A DNA stretch of 64,000 nucleotides from Aureispira anguillae (GTDB lineage: Bacteria > Bacteroidota > Bacteroidia > Chitinophagales > Saprospiraceae), in assembly GCF_026000115.1 (NCBI RefSeq), contig NZ_AP026867.1, positions 62,001 through 126,000 of the forward strand, in the 5' to 3' direction. The notes under the pieces were generated by a model that did no database searches, was not told the DNA's origin, and worked only from the letters and a program-made list of their open reading frames with translations. Positions 63,498-64,000 of the stretch are shown in pieces. Made by a program: the position numbers and the translations under genes. The number at the start of each line of letters is the position of its first letter. Positions within the stretch are counted from its first letter, which is position 1.

Positions 63498-64000
63498 TTA
63501 GCGTTTTTTTAGCAAAAGTGGTAACCAAAATTCCCAACTATTCCGAAATAAAAGAGAACCTAATTGCCCGAAAAACAACCACCACGGAGCAAACTTTCTG
63601 CGTTTTGTGTAGATTAATCGCCCAACAATTTTGGCAACGTGCTGAGGAGACATTGCAGGAGCTTTGGCATAGGCAGGAGTGGGAGCAATCATGCGTGTTT
63701 TTACCAAAGGTAAATAGACCGTAGAGCAAGAAATTTGATCTGATTTTAGTTCTAGAGAAACAGATCGAAACCATTGATCAAAAGCAGCCTTAGAGGCTTG
63801 ATAGGCCGACCAATGCGGGGCTGGAATTAGCAGCACATTCACAGCAGAGATATTGATAATATGACCCTTGTTTTTTTTGAGCAAAGGAATCAGCGCTAAC
63901 AGAAGTTGTACAGGTCCAAAATAATTGATGGCCATGGTACGCTGAAAATCGTGGAAACGTTCCAATGAATCATGGATCGAACGTTTGATAGAGTGCCCTG
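63498..64000 (-). CDS. Short-chain dehydrogenase/reductase, partial
   Basis: The C-terminal part of an SDR; the frame stays open to the right edge, so the N-terminal Rossmann glycine motif is outside the window. Visible features are NYFGPVQLLLALIPLLKKNK, the catalytic Ser region GHIINISAVNVLLIPAPHWS, the YxxxK active site (AYQASKAAFDQWFRSVSLEL) and the nucleotide-side loop VYLPLVKTRMIAP. The C-terminal tail has WWLFFGQLGSLLF, perhaps membrane-associated. NAD(P)H-dependent reduction or oxidation of an alcohol or ketone is expected; substrate unknown. Confidence is high for the family, and the 5' end is missing. Confidence 0.9.
   Translation of the reverse strand, partial: GHSIKRSIHDSLERFHDFQRTMAINYFGPVQLLLALIPLLKKNKGHIINISAVNVLLIPAPHWSAYQASKAAFDQWFRSVSLELKSDQISCSTVYLPLVKTRMIAPTPAYAKAPAMSPQHVAKIVGRLIYTKRRKFAPWWLFFGQLGSLLFRNSWEFWLPLLLKKR

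Noticed and set aside
63425-63724. 99-codon plus-strand frame
   Set aside because: It is antisense to the short-chain dehydrogenase, whose active-site motifs are clear.

Overview
The window looks like a low-GC chromosome segment from the phylum Bacteroidota, probably a marine Saprospirales relative (Aureispira/Saprospira-like). That placement is an inference from three TonB-dependent receptors with carboxypeptidase-regulatory-like N-termini, a type IX secretion (T9SS) sorting domain, promoter -7 boxes of the form TAnnTTTG, few Shine-Dalgarno sites, and the order gcvH-VanZ-TonB. No tRNA, rRNA, CRISPR array, prophage or intact transposase was seen. Several starts were moved from upstream GTG/TTG codons to a later ATG where a signal peptide, catalytic residue or promoter supports it.

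Layout. 1-6646: secreted or lipoprotein repeat proteins (YNKKK-type, WG repeats, leucine-rich repeats), nadD, and a member of a family of about 500 residues with no recognised function. 6846-14498: a four-gene locus of ECF-like sigma factor, membrane anti-sigma-like TPR protein, and two very large exported TPR-CHAT (caspase-like) proteins. Their C-terminal halves are almost identical in DNA while their N-terminal TPR halves have diverged. This is the strongest candidate for a poorly described system. 14537-16427: TonB, VanZ-like protein, GcvH. 16721-28705: metal or siderophore uptake (CxGKC protein, TonB receptor, PepSY protein) and two further large TonB-dependent receptors. 29001-38986: ElbB, DUF445, a small tyrosine phosphatase, hypothetical exported and membrane proteins, a TPR histidine kinase, an M14 carboxypeptidase and MurI. 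40228-45522: two intact paralogues of the family of about 500 residues, a truncated third copy with a duplicated leader, and a T9SS cargo protein. 45610-49968: a PhnA-domain protein and an operon pxpA-pxpB-pxpC-methyltransferase-hydrolase. 50108-59804: a CrtC/AttH-like protein, an AraC regulator, a self-sufficient CYP102-type P450, an atypical NRAMP transporter, a lipoprotein, a CHMI-family tautomerase and an acyl-CoA ligase. 60032-64000: a MocR regulator divergent from cupin and DapA-family genes, a Rof-like protein and a partial short-chain dehydrogenase.

The noncoding DNA is also structured. There are two probable miniature foldback elements (36205-36470 and 62969-63145), a repeat of about 64 bp shared by two distant gene-free regions (17137-17200 and 39261-39322), and several convergent palindromic terminators, two of which lie inside or across coding sequence. 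All functional statements rest on reading motifs by eye; no database search was run.
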